DNA of 33,341 bases from Clostridiales bacterium (GTDB taxonomy: Bacteria > Bacillota > Clostridia > Christensenellales > Borkfalkiaceae). The stretch covers positions 25,624-58,964 of the forward strand of contig DPQQ01000001.1 in the NCBI GenBank assembly GCA_003538975.1, read 5' to 3'. A program made the translations under genes and the position numbers. The notes beneath the pieces were generated by a model. That model did not search any database. It saw nothing but the letters and a program-made list of their open reading frames with translations, and was not told where the DNA came from. Below, piece by piece: positions 1-7,505 of this stretch. The number at the start of each line of letters is the position of its first letter. Position 1 is the first letter of the stretch.

Positions 1-150
1 CTCTATTACGATAACGGGCTTATTTATGATTGCCCGAATAATGAATTCGCGCATTGTAAGTCCGCTTGCGGATATTGCCTTGTCTATTAGATTCTTCTCG
101 TTTTCGTTCGCCCGAAACGTGTAGGCAAACGGTCTCGTTCTGTTTCCTAT
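1..150 (-). CDS. MobC-like relaxosome accessory protein (partial, non-canonical ATA start)
   Basis: The minus strand reads openly for 50 codons to the window edge, starting IGNRTRPFAYTFRANENEK and ending in NKPVIVIE. The basic start followed by a ribbon-helix-helix segment resembles the N-terminus of MobC-type plasmid mobilization proteins, which help a relaxase nick oriT. The rest of the gene, and any relaxase, lies beyond base 1. A textbook GGAGG Shine-Dalgarno sequence sits 7 bases before codon 1, but that codon is ATA (complement of 148-150). No ATG, GTG or TTG occurs in frame between this site and the conserved start; the first in-frame ATG is codon 33. So either ATA is used, or the start has mutated and the gene is silent. 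A RHH antitoxin is the main alternative. Family call inferred from sequence pattern only. Confidence 0.5.
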   Translation of the reverse strand, partial: MGNRTRPFAYTFRANENEKNLIDKAISASGLTMREFIIRAIINKPVIVIE

Positions 151-182
151 ATTGTTTCCTCCTTTTTCGTTCTCTTGGGGTA

Positions 183-257
183 TTAGGGGGTATCCCCTAA
201 CGAGGCGACTTTGTAAAGTCGGTATTTGGCAAGCCAAATACGTTCCTCGCTATAGCG
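183..257. repeat. Cluster of adjacent hairpins, candidate oriT
   Basis: Four perfect inverted repeats lie side by side. They are TTAGGGG/CCCCTAA (183-200, 4-base loop), CGACTTT/AAAGTCG (206-221), GTATTTGGC/GCCAAATAC (222-241, 2-base loop) and the palindrome CGCTATAGCG (248-257). A CGAGG/CCTCG pair (201-205 with 245-249) can enclose the second and third hairpins as a three-way junction. The cluster ends about 30 bases before the MobC-like start. That is where transfer origins of mobilizable elements usually lie, so oriT is the favoured reading. A structured leader RNA for mobC is the alternative. Confidence 0.45.
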
Positions 258-670
258 TTAAAATTATTTTTTCCTCAAAGTATTCCGTAGTCGTTTCCCA
301 TCCCCTTTAAGGCGGAAAAAATCTTTGTTTTCCATTCATTTTCGTACCTCCGTAAATTTTATTTTCGCTGTTTTCGGGCATAGAAAAAGCCCGACCGATC
401 CCTCGGTCAGGCTTTCCTCCGCGCCCTGTTTCTGCGCATCCTATTACGATGATTAGTGCTTTTTATCTTGTTGCATTTTTGCAATAAATTTTGTCGTTAA
501 AGCGGCAATTTGCTGTTGAAATCATGCCTTTTTTAGTTATTTTTTAAGACTTTCGAGACAAAGCAACGGAAAAATGTTGTATTTTCTAAAATCATCATTC
601 TCATTTTTCAGCGATTTTTTGCAAATTTTCCCCTTTAAATATTATATCGCTATTATACATCGTATATTAC
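258..670. other. Non-coding gap between mobC-like gene and DUF1016 gene
   Basis: No convincing gene is visible. On the minus strand the gap holds a rho-independent terminator (separate entry) and a TTGCA/TGCAA mini-hairpin at 471-484. It also holds two tiny frames. One is a 10-codon Arg-rich frame, MRRNRARRKA, whose stop falls inside the terminator stem. The other is a 24-codon frame containing a GGAGGT site followed by ATG (about 310-383). They could be leader peptides, but nothing proves they are translated. I see no attachment-site repeats or tRNA remnant. Confidence 0.4.
384..413 (-). terminator. Rho-independent terminator / possible attenuator
   Basis: Read on the minus strand, AGCCTGACCGA pairs with TCGGTCGGGCT (11 bp, one T-G wobble) around a GGGA loop, and TTTTT follows. 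It stops transcripts arriving from the DUF1016 side before they reach the mobC-like gene. A short Arg-rich frame ends inside the stem, so attenuation is possible. Confidence 0.75.
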
Positions 671-1741
671 TTATTCATTCTCGTTTTGCTCGTTCAACAA
701 TTTTTTTAATTCCTCTTTGCTCGGTAAAACCGTTTCGTACTTACTTGCAAAAATCTGCGTATTATTTTCGGGTAAAGTCATTTCAACGATTGCATCTTTT
801 TTATCTTTACACAAAACAATTCCTATTGTCGGATTTTCGTCCGCCAACTTTACTTTGCGATCGTAATAGTTCACATACATTTGCATCTGTCCGATGTCCT
901 GATGTTTTAATGTACCTATTTTTAAATCAAACAGAACAAAACAACGTAATAACCGATTGTAGAAAACCAAATCTACGCGAAAATGTTCTTCTTCAAACGT
1001 CAAGCGTTCTTGTCTGCCGACAAATGTAAACCCGGTTCCCAATTCCAATAAAAATTGTTGAAGATGATCTATAATCCTCTTTTCAAGTTCCGATTCGGAA
1101 TATTCCGGTAATTCCGGCAAATTCAAAAATTCCAACACATACGGATCTTTTACAACGTCGGTCGGTTTTTCTATAATCTGCCCCTTTTTCGCAAGAAGAG
1201 CTACTTGTTTCTTATCTTTACTCAGCGCTAACCTTTCATATAACGACGAATCGAACTGCCTGTTTAACTCCGATAAACTCCAATCATTCTTGACCGCCTC
1301 AATCTCATAAAAATGCCGTTCTTCAGGATTCGTAATTCTCATCAGTTTTAAATAATGCGACCAACTTAAATAAAATTTTCTCCCGGTACTGACGGCAGGC
1401 AAATCGGCAAATTGGGTAAACGCTGTTTCCCCAATTTCATCTTTAGCATACACCATATAGAATCGGCGCATCAATTTCAAATTATCTGCCGAAAACCCTT
1501 TACCGAATCGTCTCGTTAAAAATGCGGACAGTTCTTTTAAAACACGCTGCCCATACGCCGCTCGGTTTGCTCCATTCTGCTCTTCTTCGACAATCATTCT
1601 TCCGATCTCAAAGTAAGCATAAGTCATAGATAAATTTACCGCTGTTTTAACCTGTTTTTGTGCTCTCTGCAGCAAATCCGAAATCTTTTCAAAAAAAACG
1701 GTATCGATCTTTTTCTCATCAACCCTTTCAATATCAGGCAT
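671..1741 (-). CDS. DUF1016 (YhcG) PD-(D/E)XK nuclease-family protein
   Basis: This 356-residue protein belongs to the DUF1016/YhcG family of putative DNA nucleases. The N-terminal helical domain carries the family pattern with YFEIGRMIVEEEQ and YGQRVLKELSAFLTRRFGKGFS, followed by NLKLMRRFY. The C-terminal half has the nuclease core: HFRVDLVFYN, then CFVLFDLKIG, then DIGQMQMYVNYYD. The Asp and the D-x-K triplet fit the PD-(D/E)XK active site, and the length is normal for the family. The ATG start has a GAGGTG ribosome site, and a strong promoter lies just upstream, so the gene is transcribed alone. Such proteins often occur in mobile or defence regions. A role in DNA cleavage is family knowledge; its target here is unknown. 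Confidence 0.88.
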   Translation of the reverse strand: MPDIERVDEKKIDTVFFEKISDLLQRAQKQVKTAVNLSMTYAYFEIGRMIVEEEQNGANRAAYGQRVLKELSAFLTRRFGKGFSADNLKLMRRFYMVYAKDEIGETAFTQFADLPAVSTGRKFYLSWSHYLKLMRITNPEERHFYEIEAVKNDWSLSELNRQFDSSLYERLALSKDKKQVALLAKKGQIIEKPTDVVKDPYVLEFLNLPELPEYSESELEKRIIDHLQQFLLELGTGFTFVGRQERLTFEEEHFRVDLVFYNRLLRCFVLFDLKIGTLKHQDIGQMQMYVNYYDRKVKLADENPTIGIVLCKDKKDAIVEMTLPENNTQIFASKYETVLPSKEELKKLLNEQNENE

Positions 1742-1762
1742 AAGTCACCTCACTTTATTATC

Positions 1763-1791
1763 ATTATACCATAAATCATGATATTTTTCAA
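1763..1791 (-). promoter_or_regulatory. Sigma-A promoter of the DUF1016 gene
   Basis: On the minus strand, -35 TTGAAA (1786-1791), a 17 bp spacer and -10 TATAAT (1763-1768) stand 22 bases before the ATG. Confidence 0.85.
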
Positions 1792-1849
1792 TCGATTTTT
1801 ACTTTCGGATACAACGTCTTTCTTTTTTATAAAACATAGCGAAACCTTT

Positions 1850-4438
1850 TTAATATACTTTTGCAAATTTTCGTCCGTATAAAAGATACTTACCGCTCTC
1901 GCTTTCCTCGATTTTCGGAAATCTGTCATACAGTTCAAACAGCAAATCCGAAAATACGGGATGATTGATCAAAGCGGCGTAAATTCGCCAGTCGGACGGA
2001 CTGTTTTTCTCATAATATCTGAGTACAAGGAACAGTACGTTTTCGTTCGTCAACCACTTATTCACAAGTTTATCCCGCTCGGTTTTTATATCCGAAATCT
2101 GTGCGTATATCACTTCCCGCTCCTGCTCATCCGCCGTGCGAAGTTCCATATACAAACGGTTTGTTTTCGCTTTTGCGTCGTCTATGATCTCCACGATTTT
2201 ATCTTTATGACGATACTCCGTAGCGTTTCCGGAAGCAAGATTATATGCCAATTGCTCTGATATCGGGCGATACAAACAGACTTGTTCTCTGCCTTTACGG
2301 AAATGAATCTTACTCGCTATAGCGTAAACATAGTCCATTGCCGTATCGTAAAAAATATACTGTTTTTCTTTGCTTGATTCGTCTATCTCTTGAAAAAATA
2401 CAGGACTTGGTTTATCGTATTTTTTACGTAAGGCAATCAATTCTTTGCCAACGTTTACGATATCATAGGCACGTTTCGCCTTATCTATTTCCAGCCCGGA
2501 AAGCACGGCAAGTTTACATACGTCCCCGTAAATTTCCTGTATTTTCTCTTCGCTCTCGCCTTTATGAATTTTGTCCCAGATAAGACTGTTTAATTTTTGC
2601 GAAAGATTGACGATTTCGCCGATTTTGTTATTGCTCGTATCATGATCGAGTTCGGGAAGCGTTTGATTCTCTTTTTTTGCCGTTTCGATTTTACACACGG
2701 GAACCTCGAACAAATCTTTATACTTTTCGGCGGCTTCAACAAGTAATTTATCATCGGTTAAAAGCATTGTATCCGAATCGTAATCGCACCCGTTCAGTCG
2801 TTGCTGAATATTTTCTCCGATTGCATTCACGCAAACGATATTTTCACCAAGATCGAAATAGTTCCATATTTCACCCTGCATGTTGTTCTCCGCCGAATAC
2901 AGATTACCCATCGTGATATGCGGCGAACGAGCGCATAAAAGTTTCGTTTTATCCGCAAATCGCTTGCAATAAATCTGTCCGGAGTGCAATTCGCTTATTA
3001 TTTCATCCCCCGCGATATATTTCAAAAGTTCCGGTCCGTTTCCGAATAATGTTGCATTCGTGCCGTTTAACAATATATGCCCGCGTTTCAATCGTTCTTT
3101 CAGACTTTTTACCACATCGTTACGAAAATTGGCGTATAACTCCGTTTCGTCAAAATGCGGGCATTTATGCATCAAAGTAAAAATCACGTCGGCACGGTCG
3201 GCAATCCCGTCCGGGCGAAAAGTTTCTTCGTCATCTTTTTCACGCGCAAATGCGTCTGTAAAATGATACCGCATAAAATCTACGTCTTTCCGAAGCAACG
3301 AAATATAATCTATACTCGGTTGTAACAATTCTGCGGCTTGCGTTTCCGTTAAACCCAACGTATTCAGCAATTGATAACTGCTTTGCACCATTTTTCCGTG
3401 AAAAAATCTCGTGCTTTTATCCCATTTTACCACGCCGAAAGTATCGTTTATATTCTCCATCCATTTGCGGATGTTTCTTTTCGTAAAGCCGCCTGCGAAT
3501 TTCAGGTATTTCAGGCTGTTCGGCGTGGTTACCATTACAATTTGGTTAATATCCGTCGCAAACGTTACGAATCCGCGCGATTTCAATTCTTTCAGTGTTA
3601 CATTTTTGTCCTGAAACCACTTTTGCATTTTCGTACGGAAAGCGCACGATTTGAAAAATTTATTACGCAGTAAAAGCATATGCTTATCCGCATAATTTTC
3701 CTGAAACACCCTTTCATCCAAAAGACTTTCTCCGTCCCAGATGTCATTGGTTATTTCCGTTTGTTTATGCGCGGCGGTCAGCGTTCCGTACTGTATTTCA
3801 ACGGAAACAACCTCGTCAGTAAACGTACTTTTGTAATCCGGAACAAACAAAATACCTTCCAACGGAATATTTACAGCACCTTTGATGCTGCTGAGCGACA
3901 GTGCTTTATATGATTCCCACGAGGCAAGATCCGTTTTCGGATTCAAGCCGCATTCGCTCCATTTTGCCATTGCTTTATACAGCCTTTCATCTATAAACAG
4001 ACATTTCCCCTCGCGCGAACTTCCCGCACTGCGCTTATATCGGACATAATGAATACCGTCTATATAAAAGCCGTTTTCATAGAAATATTCGCGCAATTGT
4101 CTGATTTTTATATTTTTACCGTTTTCGGTCTTGTATATAAAATTGAATTTCACATTAACGACGGCAAGGATATAATCGTTACCGAATTTATCCCGAAACG
4201 AAAACTTTTTGCGACAAATGCGCTTATATGCTTTTTCCAGTTCGATAAGTTCCAACGAATTATCCAGAAAATTTCTGAACATACGAAAACGGGCGTCGCT
4301 GTTCCTTTCGGGCATTTTTATCCCGACAGCCACGCCGTTTTCCTGTTCTTGCCTATATATATCCGCTGCTTCGATTGAAATGATTCTGTAACGATTCGTT
4401 TGACTTAACGCTACTGAATCTTTACGAACTAATTCCAT
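1850..4438 (-). CDS. Two-barrel RNA polymerase-like protein (QDE-1/YonO-type RdRP family)
   Basis: This 862-residue protein looks like a single-chain RNA polymerase of the double-psi beta-barrel class, which includes eukaryotic silencing RdRPs, phage YonO and the beta/beta-prime subunits. The key stretch is residues 500-560. An RSPH motif (504-507, compare RNP or RAP in relatives) and a Gly at 511 are followed about 45 residues on by LNGCDYDSDTMLL, with three aspartates (552, 554, 556) spaced as in the catalytic DxDGD; Ser replaces the usual Gly. Upstream, DGESLL (235-240), then LLRNKFFKSCAF (256-267) with two lysines, fits the lysine-bearing second barrel. Residues 302-341 (VTTPNSLKY, DTFGVVKWDK) resemble the region between the barrels in RdRPs. 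Residues 680-862 are helical. The ATG has no clear ribosome site; M42, with GGGA five bases ahead, is a possible later start. The gene lies 37 bases after a small lipoprotein gene. Family assignment is from motifs alone; activity is inferred. Confidence 0.72.
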   Translation of the reverse strand: MELVRKDSVALSQTNRYRIISIEAADIYRQEQENGVAVGIKMPERNSDARFRMFRNFLDNSLELIELEKAYKRICRKKFSFRDKFGNDYILAVVNVKFNFIYKTENGKNIKIRQLREYFYENGFYIDGIHYVRYKRSAGSSREGKCLFIDERLYKAMAKWSECGLNPKTDLASWESYKALSLSSIKGAVNIPLEGILFVPDYKSTFTDEVVSVEIQYGTLTAAHKQTEITNDIWDGESLLDERVFQENYADKHMLLLRNKFFKSCAFRTKMQKWFQDKNVTLKELKSRGFVTFATDINQIVMVTTPNSLKYLKFAGGFTKRNIRKWMENINDTFGVVKWDKSTRFFHGKMVQSSYQLLNTLGLTETQAAELLQPSIDYISLLRKDVDFMRYHFTDAFAREKDDEETFRPDGIADRADVIFTLMHKCPHFDETELYANFRNDVVKSLKERLKRGHILLNGTNATLFGNGPELLKYIAGDEIISELHSGQIYCKRFADKTKLLCARSPHITMGNLYSAENNMQGEIWNYFDLGENIVCVNAIGENIQQRLNGCDYDSDTMLLTDDKLLVEAAEKYKDLFEVPVCKIETAKKENQTLPELDHDTSNNKIGEIVNLSQKLNSLIWDKIHKGESEEKIQEIYGDVCKLAVLSGLEIDKAKRAYDIVNVGKELIALRKKYDKPSPVFFQEIDESSKEKQYIFYDTAMDYVYAIASKIHFRKGREQVCLYRPISEQLAYNLASGNATEYRHKDKIVEIIDDAKAKTNRLYMELRTADEQEREVIYAQISDIKTERDKLVNKWLTNENVLFLVLRYYEKNSPSDWRIYAALINHPVFSDLLFELYDRFPKIEESESGKYLLYGRKFAKVY

Positions 4439-4475
4439 ACACTATATCAATATTCACAAATGTTCTCTTTTACGT

Positions 4476-4733
4476 TTACTCTGTTGCGCCGCAATCAGTA
4501 CAAATGCCATTTACAAAATTATGTCCTACTGCAGGGATACTCGCGGTTTCTTTATTATTACACTTGGAACATACGCGTTCTTTGATACCGTCTTGCGTAC
4601 AAGTTGCTGCAGTTACGACAGCCCAATTCCCATACGAATGTTCGCAAGCTTTATCTTTTCCGCAGCCATATAATGCGAAAGTCATACAGATCAGCATAGA
4701 CGAGATTAAAATTATTGATAATATTTTTTTCAT
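4476..4733 (-). CDS. Small CxxC lipoprotein
   Basis: An 85-residue protein with a lipoprotein signal peptide (lipobox LYGC, lipidated Cys24), so it should be anchored outside the membrane. The mature part has two Cys pairs, CSKC and CTDC, and motifs EHSYGNWAVV and VGHNFVNGICTDCG. Short repeats of this sort, ending in CxxCG, are common in secreted clostridial proteins and may bind metal. An AAGGAG site precedes the ATG. It starts 13 bases after the SUKH gene and so is probably co-transcribed with the toxin module. No function can be assigned. It could be an accessory surface protein or a second immunity factor. Confidence 0.75.
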   Translation of the reverse strand: MKKILSIILISSMLICMTFALYGCGKDKACEHSYGNWAVVTAATCTQDGIKERVCSKCNNKETASIPAVGHNFVNGICTDCGATE

Positions 4734-4746
4734 TTTTTAGTTCTCC

Positions 4747-5331
4747 TTAAAAAAATTTTAGAGTTTCGTGATATAAAGAAGGAATTTCTTTATATCGTTT
4801 ATTAGGATGTTTTTTTTGTCCTTCTTCATCATATTCTACAAACAAAGAATCAAAATAATATGAGAACCAAGAATCAAAATTATTATATACTTTAAGAACT
4901 TTCTTTTTCCCTTTTTTTATAGCATATATTTTAGAGCATTCATCTTTTTTGTATGCAAAAGCATAATCTCCACCCAACGAACCAAAAAATATGTAATTAC
5001 TATCTTTAAAAGTTTCTTGAATAATATGATTTTCCAATAGCAAATCAAATGGCTCATATATTTCTTCATCAAAACACTGGATTCCAAATATATTTAAGCT
5101 AGAAAAAAACAAACGACAACCATTATATTTTTTATAAAAGACCAACAATTCTGGAAGAGCCCTACAAGCAAGAGAATTAAAACTCTTCTGTATCTCATTA
5201 GTTTGCGGTTCATATAAAACGTTCAAATATGCTTTAGCAGAGATAAAAGACATTTGTTTATTACATAAAGCATGCCCACATTTAACAAATCCTCCCCATT
5301 TTTTCTCTAATAAGTCTAAAATATCTTTCAT
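4747..5331 (-). CDS. SUKH (SMI1/KNR4) family immunity protein
   Basis: A 194-residue protein matching the SUKH superfamily, whose members neutralise polymorphic toxins, often nucleases. The characteristic core is visible: ALPELLVFYKKYNGCRLF, then LNIFGIQCFDEEIYEPFD, then IFFGSLGGDYAFAYKK. I start it at the ATG encoding MKDILDLLEKKWGG because AGGGG lies 4 bases upstream. An in-frame TTG 24 bases earlier would overlap the toxin stop by 8 bases and has weaker support. It begins 16 bases after the toxin gene, the usual toxin-then-immunity order. It is cytoplasmic, as expected of a self-protection factor for an HNH toxin. Confidence 0.85.
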   Translation of the reverse strand: MKDILDLLEKKWGGFVKCGHALCNKQMSFISAKAYLNVLYEPQTNEIQKSFNSLACRALPELLVFYKKYNGCRLFFSSLNIFGIQCFDEEIYEPFDLLLENHIIQETFKDSNYIFFGSLGGDYAFAYKKDECSKIYAIKKGKKKVLKVYNNFDSWFSYYFDSLFVEYDEEGQKKHPNKRYKEIPSLYHETLKFF

Positions 5332-5347
5332 AATACCCCTCAAACTA

Positions 5348-7504
5348 TTAGGCAATCATCCCTAATTTAGCTATTACTTTTGCTGTCCACGGCATAACTT
5401 GAACCACTCTTGGGGCGGTTTTTTCAAAAGAGTCACCAACAAGATGCACCCACTTGTGAACATCATCACTCAAGAATACAATATTATTAGGATCTGAGAT
5501 TAAATGCTCGTGAGCAGTTCCAATCAATTCATTAACAGGTTTTATATGATGACCTGCTTGCCCCTTTATTTTGCCAGTAGTTAACAATTCTTTCTTCTGC
5601 GCGCTTGTCCAATTGTATTTTGATGTTCCATCCATCACCGCTTGTTTTTCTTTTTTCCAAGCTTCGGAAACGGCTTTATTCCTCTTACTTTGCAATGTTG
5701 TACATTCATTATGAACAAGAACTTCACGTTCACCAACAAAGTATGTGTGGTTATTTTCTACTGTGAAATTATAAACAGTTACAGGATGAGTAAAACTATT
5801 TATTTTAGTCTCTTGAACAACCTGAGAATTACCATCAGAATCCACAACGTAATCGCCAACTCGTAAACTTCCCGCTTCTACCCAACAATTATAAACCGGA
5901 GAATAAAACGGATGATTATATGTTGTTTCAATATATCCACCATCAATAGTTAATCCTATCGTTTGATAAACTTCCTTGCTAAATGTATCAATTACTTTTT
6001 GACGAGAAACTGTTCTGTCATTTTCGCTATAAGACAAAACATAATCACCAACATGAACATCTTCTATGCACTTAAACGTGTTATAACACGTAGCAATTAA
6101 TGTCCCGGCAATAAAGCATGCAGATGGTTTTATTACACCTGTTAGTAATCCAACACTTCCTATTGCTGCCCCTATCATAAATCCGTTAGCAAATGCATCT
6201 AGTCCCTTATGCGTTGCACCTTTCAAAGAATCTTCAATTGTCTTACCCTGAATTAGTCCGGAAACAGTTTCAATCGCAAGCGTTCCTATCGCAGAAGTCA
6301 ATGCGTAGGAAACAGCAACCTTACTTATTGTAAGTAAAGCACAACCAAAAGACGCACCTCCCGTAACAGGAGATAAAATTGCTCCGACTAAAATAATACC
6401 GCAGCCAATACCCATTTTAATCAAGAAAGATTTCCAATTATATCCTTCCTCTTTAGGAATAATAGTCGATTTTTCAAAAGTGGTCCCATTATAAGTTAAC
6501 GCTGTTCCAAGCCCAAATGCCGCTGTAAGCTCATCAACATTGTATCCAAAGAAAGTATCTTCTTCTTCGCTTGACAAATATGCTTGAATGCTTTCAGGCG
6601 ATATGTAAACGATATTAAATTCTAATACTTCATAACCATTTGCAAGCTGTTGTTCTGATAAAACCTGCAACTCACTTTCTAATTTGGTATAATCTTCTTC
6701 GCCAAACAGTTCAACTGCAGAATGATTCTTGTATTCTCCGAATATGCTTTCATCATAAATATATTGCTTGTTATCATAATCGTATAGGCTACCAAGCGTC
6801 AAATCATAATTTTTTCTTTGATTATCGAGAATACGATAAACGACTCTCATCGCTGTTTCTTGATAATAAACAACATATTTATCTTGATAGACAAAATGGT
6901 ACGATCCTATATTCTCATAGTTATATGTACATATTTTTTGGGTTTCATCAACGATATCCGTGGCATCCTCTATTTCATTTATATCATTTACCACAATTAT
7001 TGATTCTTCCATGTCGGAAGAATAAGTCTCAACATCTGCAGAAACCACTTCTACAAAGCCAACACATTCTATACCTGAAGCAGAATCAAAGATTTGAAAT
7101 TCAGGACTCGAATAGTAAATCCCTAAACCGCTATAATGATCGTCTTCTACTGTTGTAGCAACCCCTACACCACACGAAAATCCATCTTCTTCTAAATCTT
7201 TTGTAACTGCGCTACATACAAGAGAATATATATTATCTATAATTCCTGCATCGATTTCAGAACCAATATCCTCTTCTTTTTTACCACCGCCGATAACGGT
7301 TATGTTTACATTAGGTGTTAAATCGGTATCCCAGCTACTACCGTCAGATGTTGAATCGTTCGGTTCACCCCAAAACCCAGTATTAGTTGGAGGAACAAGA
7401 CTTACGTTCTCACCGTCAGCACTACCGCTGTTACAAGCGCAAAGCGAAAACATCATTACACAACATAATATAAATGAAATTATCCGATAAAATTGTCTTT
7501 TCAT
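5348..7504 (-). CDS. Lipoprotein polymorphic toxin: Hint domain plus HNH (GHH) nuclease
   Basis: A 718-residue secreted toxin with a lipoprotein signal (lipobox LCAC, Cys24). Residues 25-345 are an unassigned extracellular region. Residues 360-460 are Gly/Ala-rich and hydrophobic, possibly membrane-inserting. Residues 463-599 are a Hint autoprocessing domain. It starts with ACFIAGTLI (nucleophile Cys463), has TTYNHPFY (T528, H531) and ends VLVHN (H598, N599), all residues expected for self-cleavage. The tip, residues 600-718, carries GHHIKPVNEL (His652, His653), DPNNIVFLS and a later His683, a pattern of HNH/endonuclease VII-like toxin nucleases. Cleavage at the Hint end would free a nuclease of about 119 residues. 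GGAGG in the last codons of the preceding gene serves its ATG. The SUKH gene follows directly. Confidence 0.85.
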   Translation of the reverse strand: MKRQFYRIISFILCCVMMFSLCACNSGSADGENVSLVPPTNTGFWGEPNDSTSDGSSWDTDLTPNVNITVIGGGKKEEDIGSEIDAGIIDNIYSLVCSAVTKDLEEDGFSCGVGVATTVEDDHYSGLGIYYSSPEFQIFDSASGIECVGFVEVVSADVETYSSDMEESIIVVNDINEIEDATDIVDETQKICTYNYENIGSYHFVYQDKYVVYYQETAMRVVYRILDNQRKNYDLTLGSLYDYDNKQYIYDESIFGEYKNHSAVELFGEEDYTKLESELQVLSEQQLANGYEVLEFNIVYISPESIQAYLSSEEEDTFFGYNVDELTAAFGLGTALTYNGTTFEKSTIIPKEEGYNWKSFLIKMGIGCGIILVGAILSPVTGGASFGCALLTISKVAVSYALTSAIGTLAIETVSGLIQGKTIEDSLKGATHKGLDAFANGFMIGAAIGSVGLLTGVIKPSACFIAGTLIATCYNTFKCIEDVHVGDYVLSYSENDRTVSRQKVIDTFSKEVYQTIGLTIDGGYIETTYNHPFYSPVYNCWVEAGSLRVGDYVVDSDGNSQVVQETKINSFTHPVTVYNFTVENNHTYFVGEREVLVHNECTTLQSKRNKAVSEAWKKEKQAVMDGTSKYNWTSAQKKELLTTGKIKGQAGHHIKPVNELIGTAHEHLISDPNNIVFLSDDVHKWVHLVGDSFEKTAPRVVQVMPWTAKVIAKLGMIA

Positions 7505-7505
7505 T

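Noticed and set aside
574..1029. Plus-strand frame of 151 codons
   Set aside because: It overlaps the DUF1016 gene on the other strand, and composition is not protein-like.
1750..1938. Short minus-strand frame between DUF1016 and the polymerase gene
   Set aside because: It overlaps the polymerase C-terminus and the DUF1016 promoter and has no ribosome site.
5348..7504. True protein-splicing intein
   Set aside because: The Hint domain ends in VHN and is followed by a toxin tip rather than the second half of a host protein, which is typical of autoprocessing toxins.
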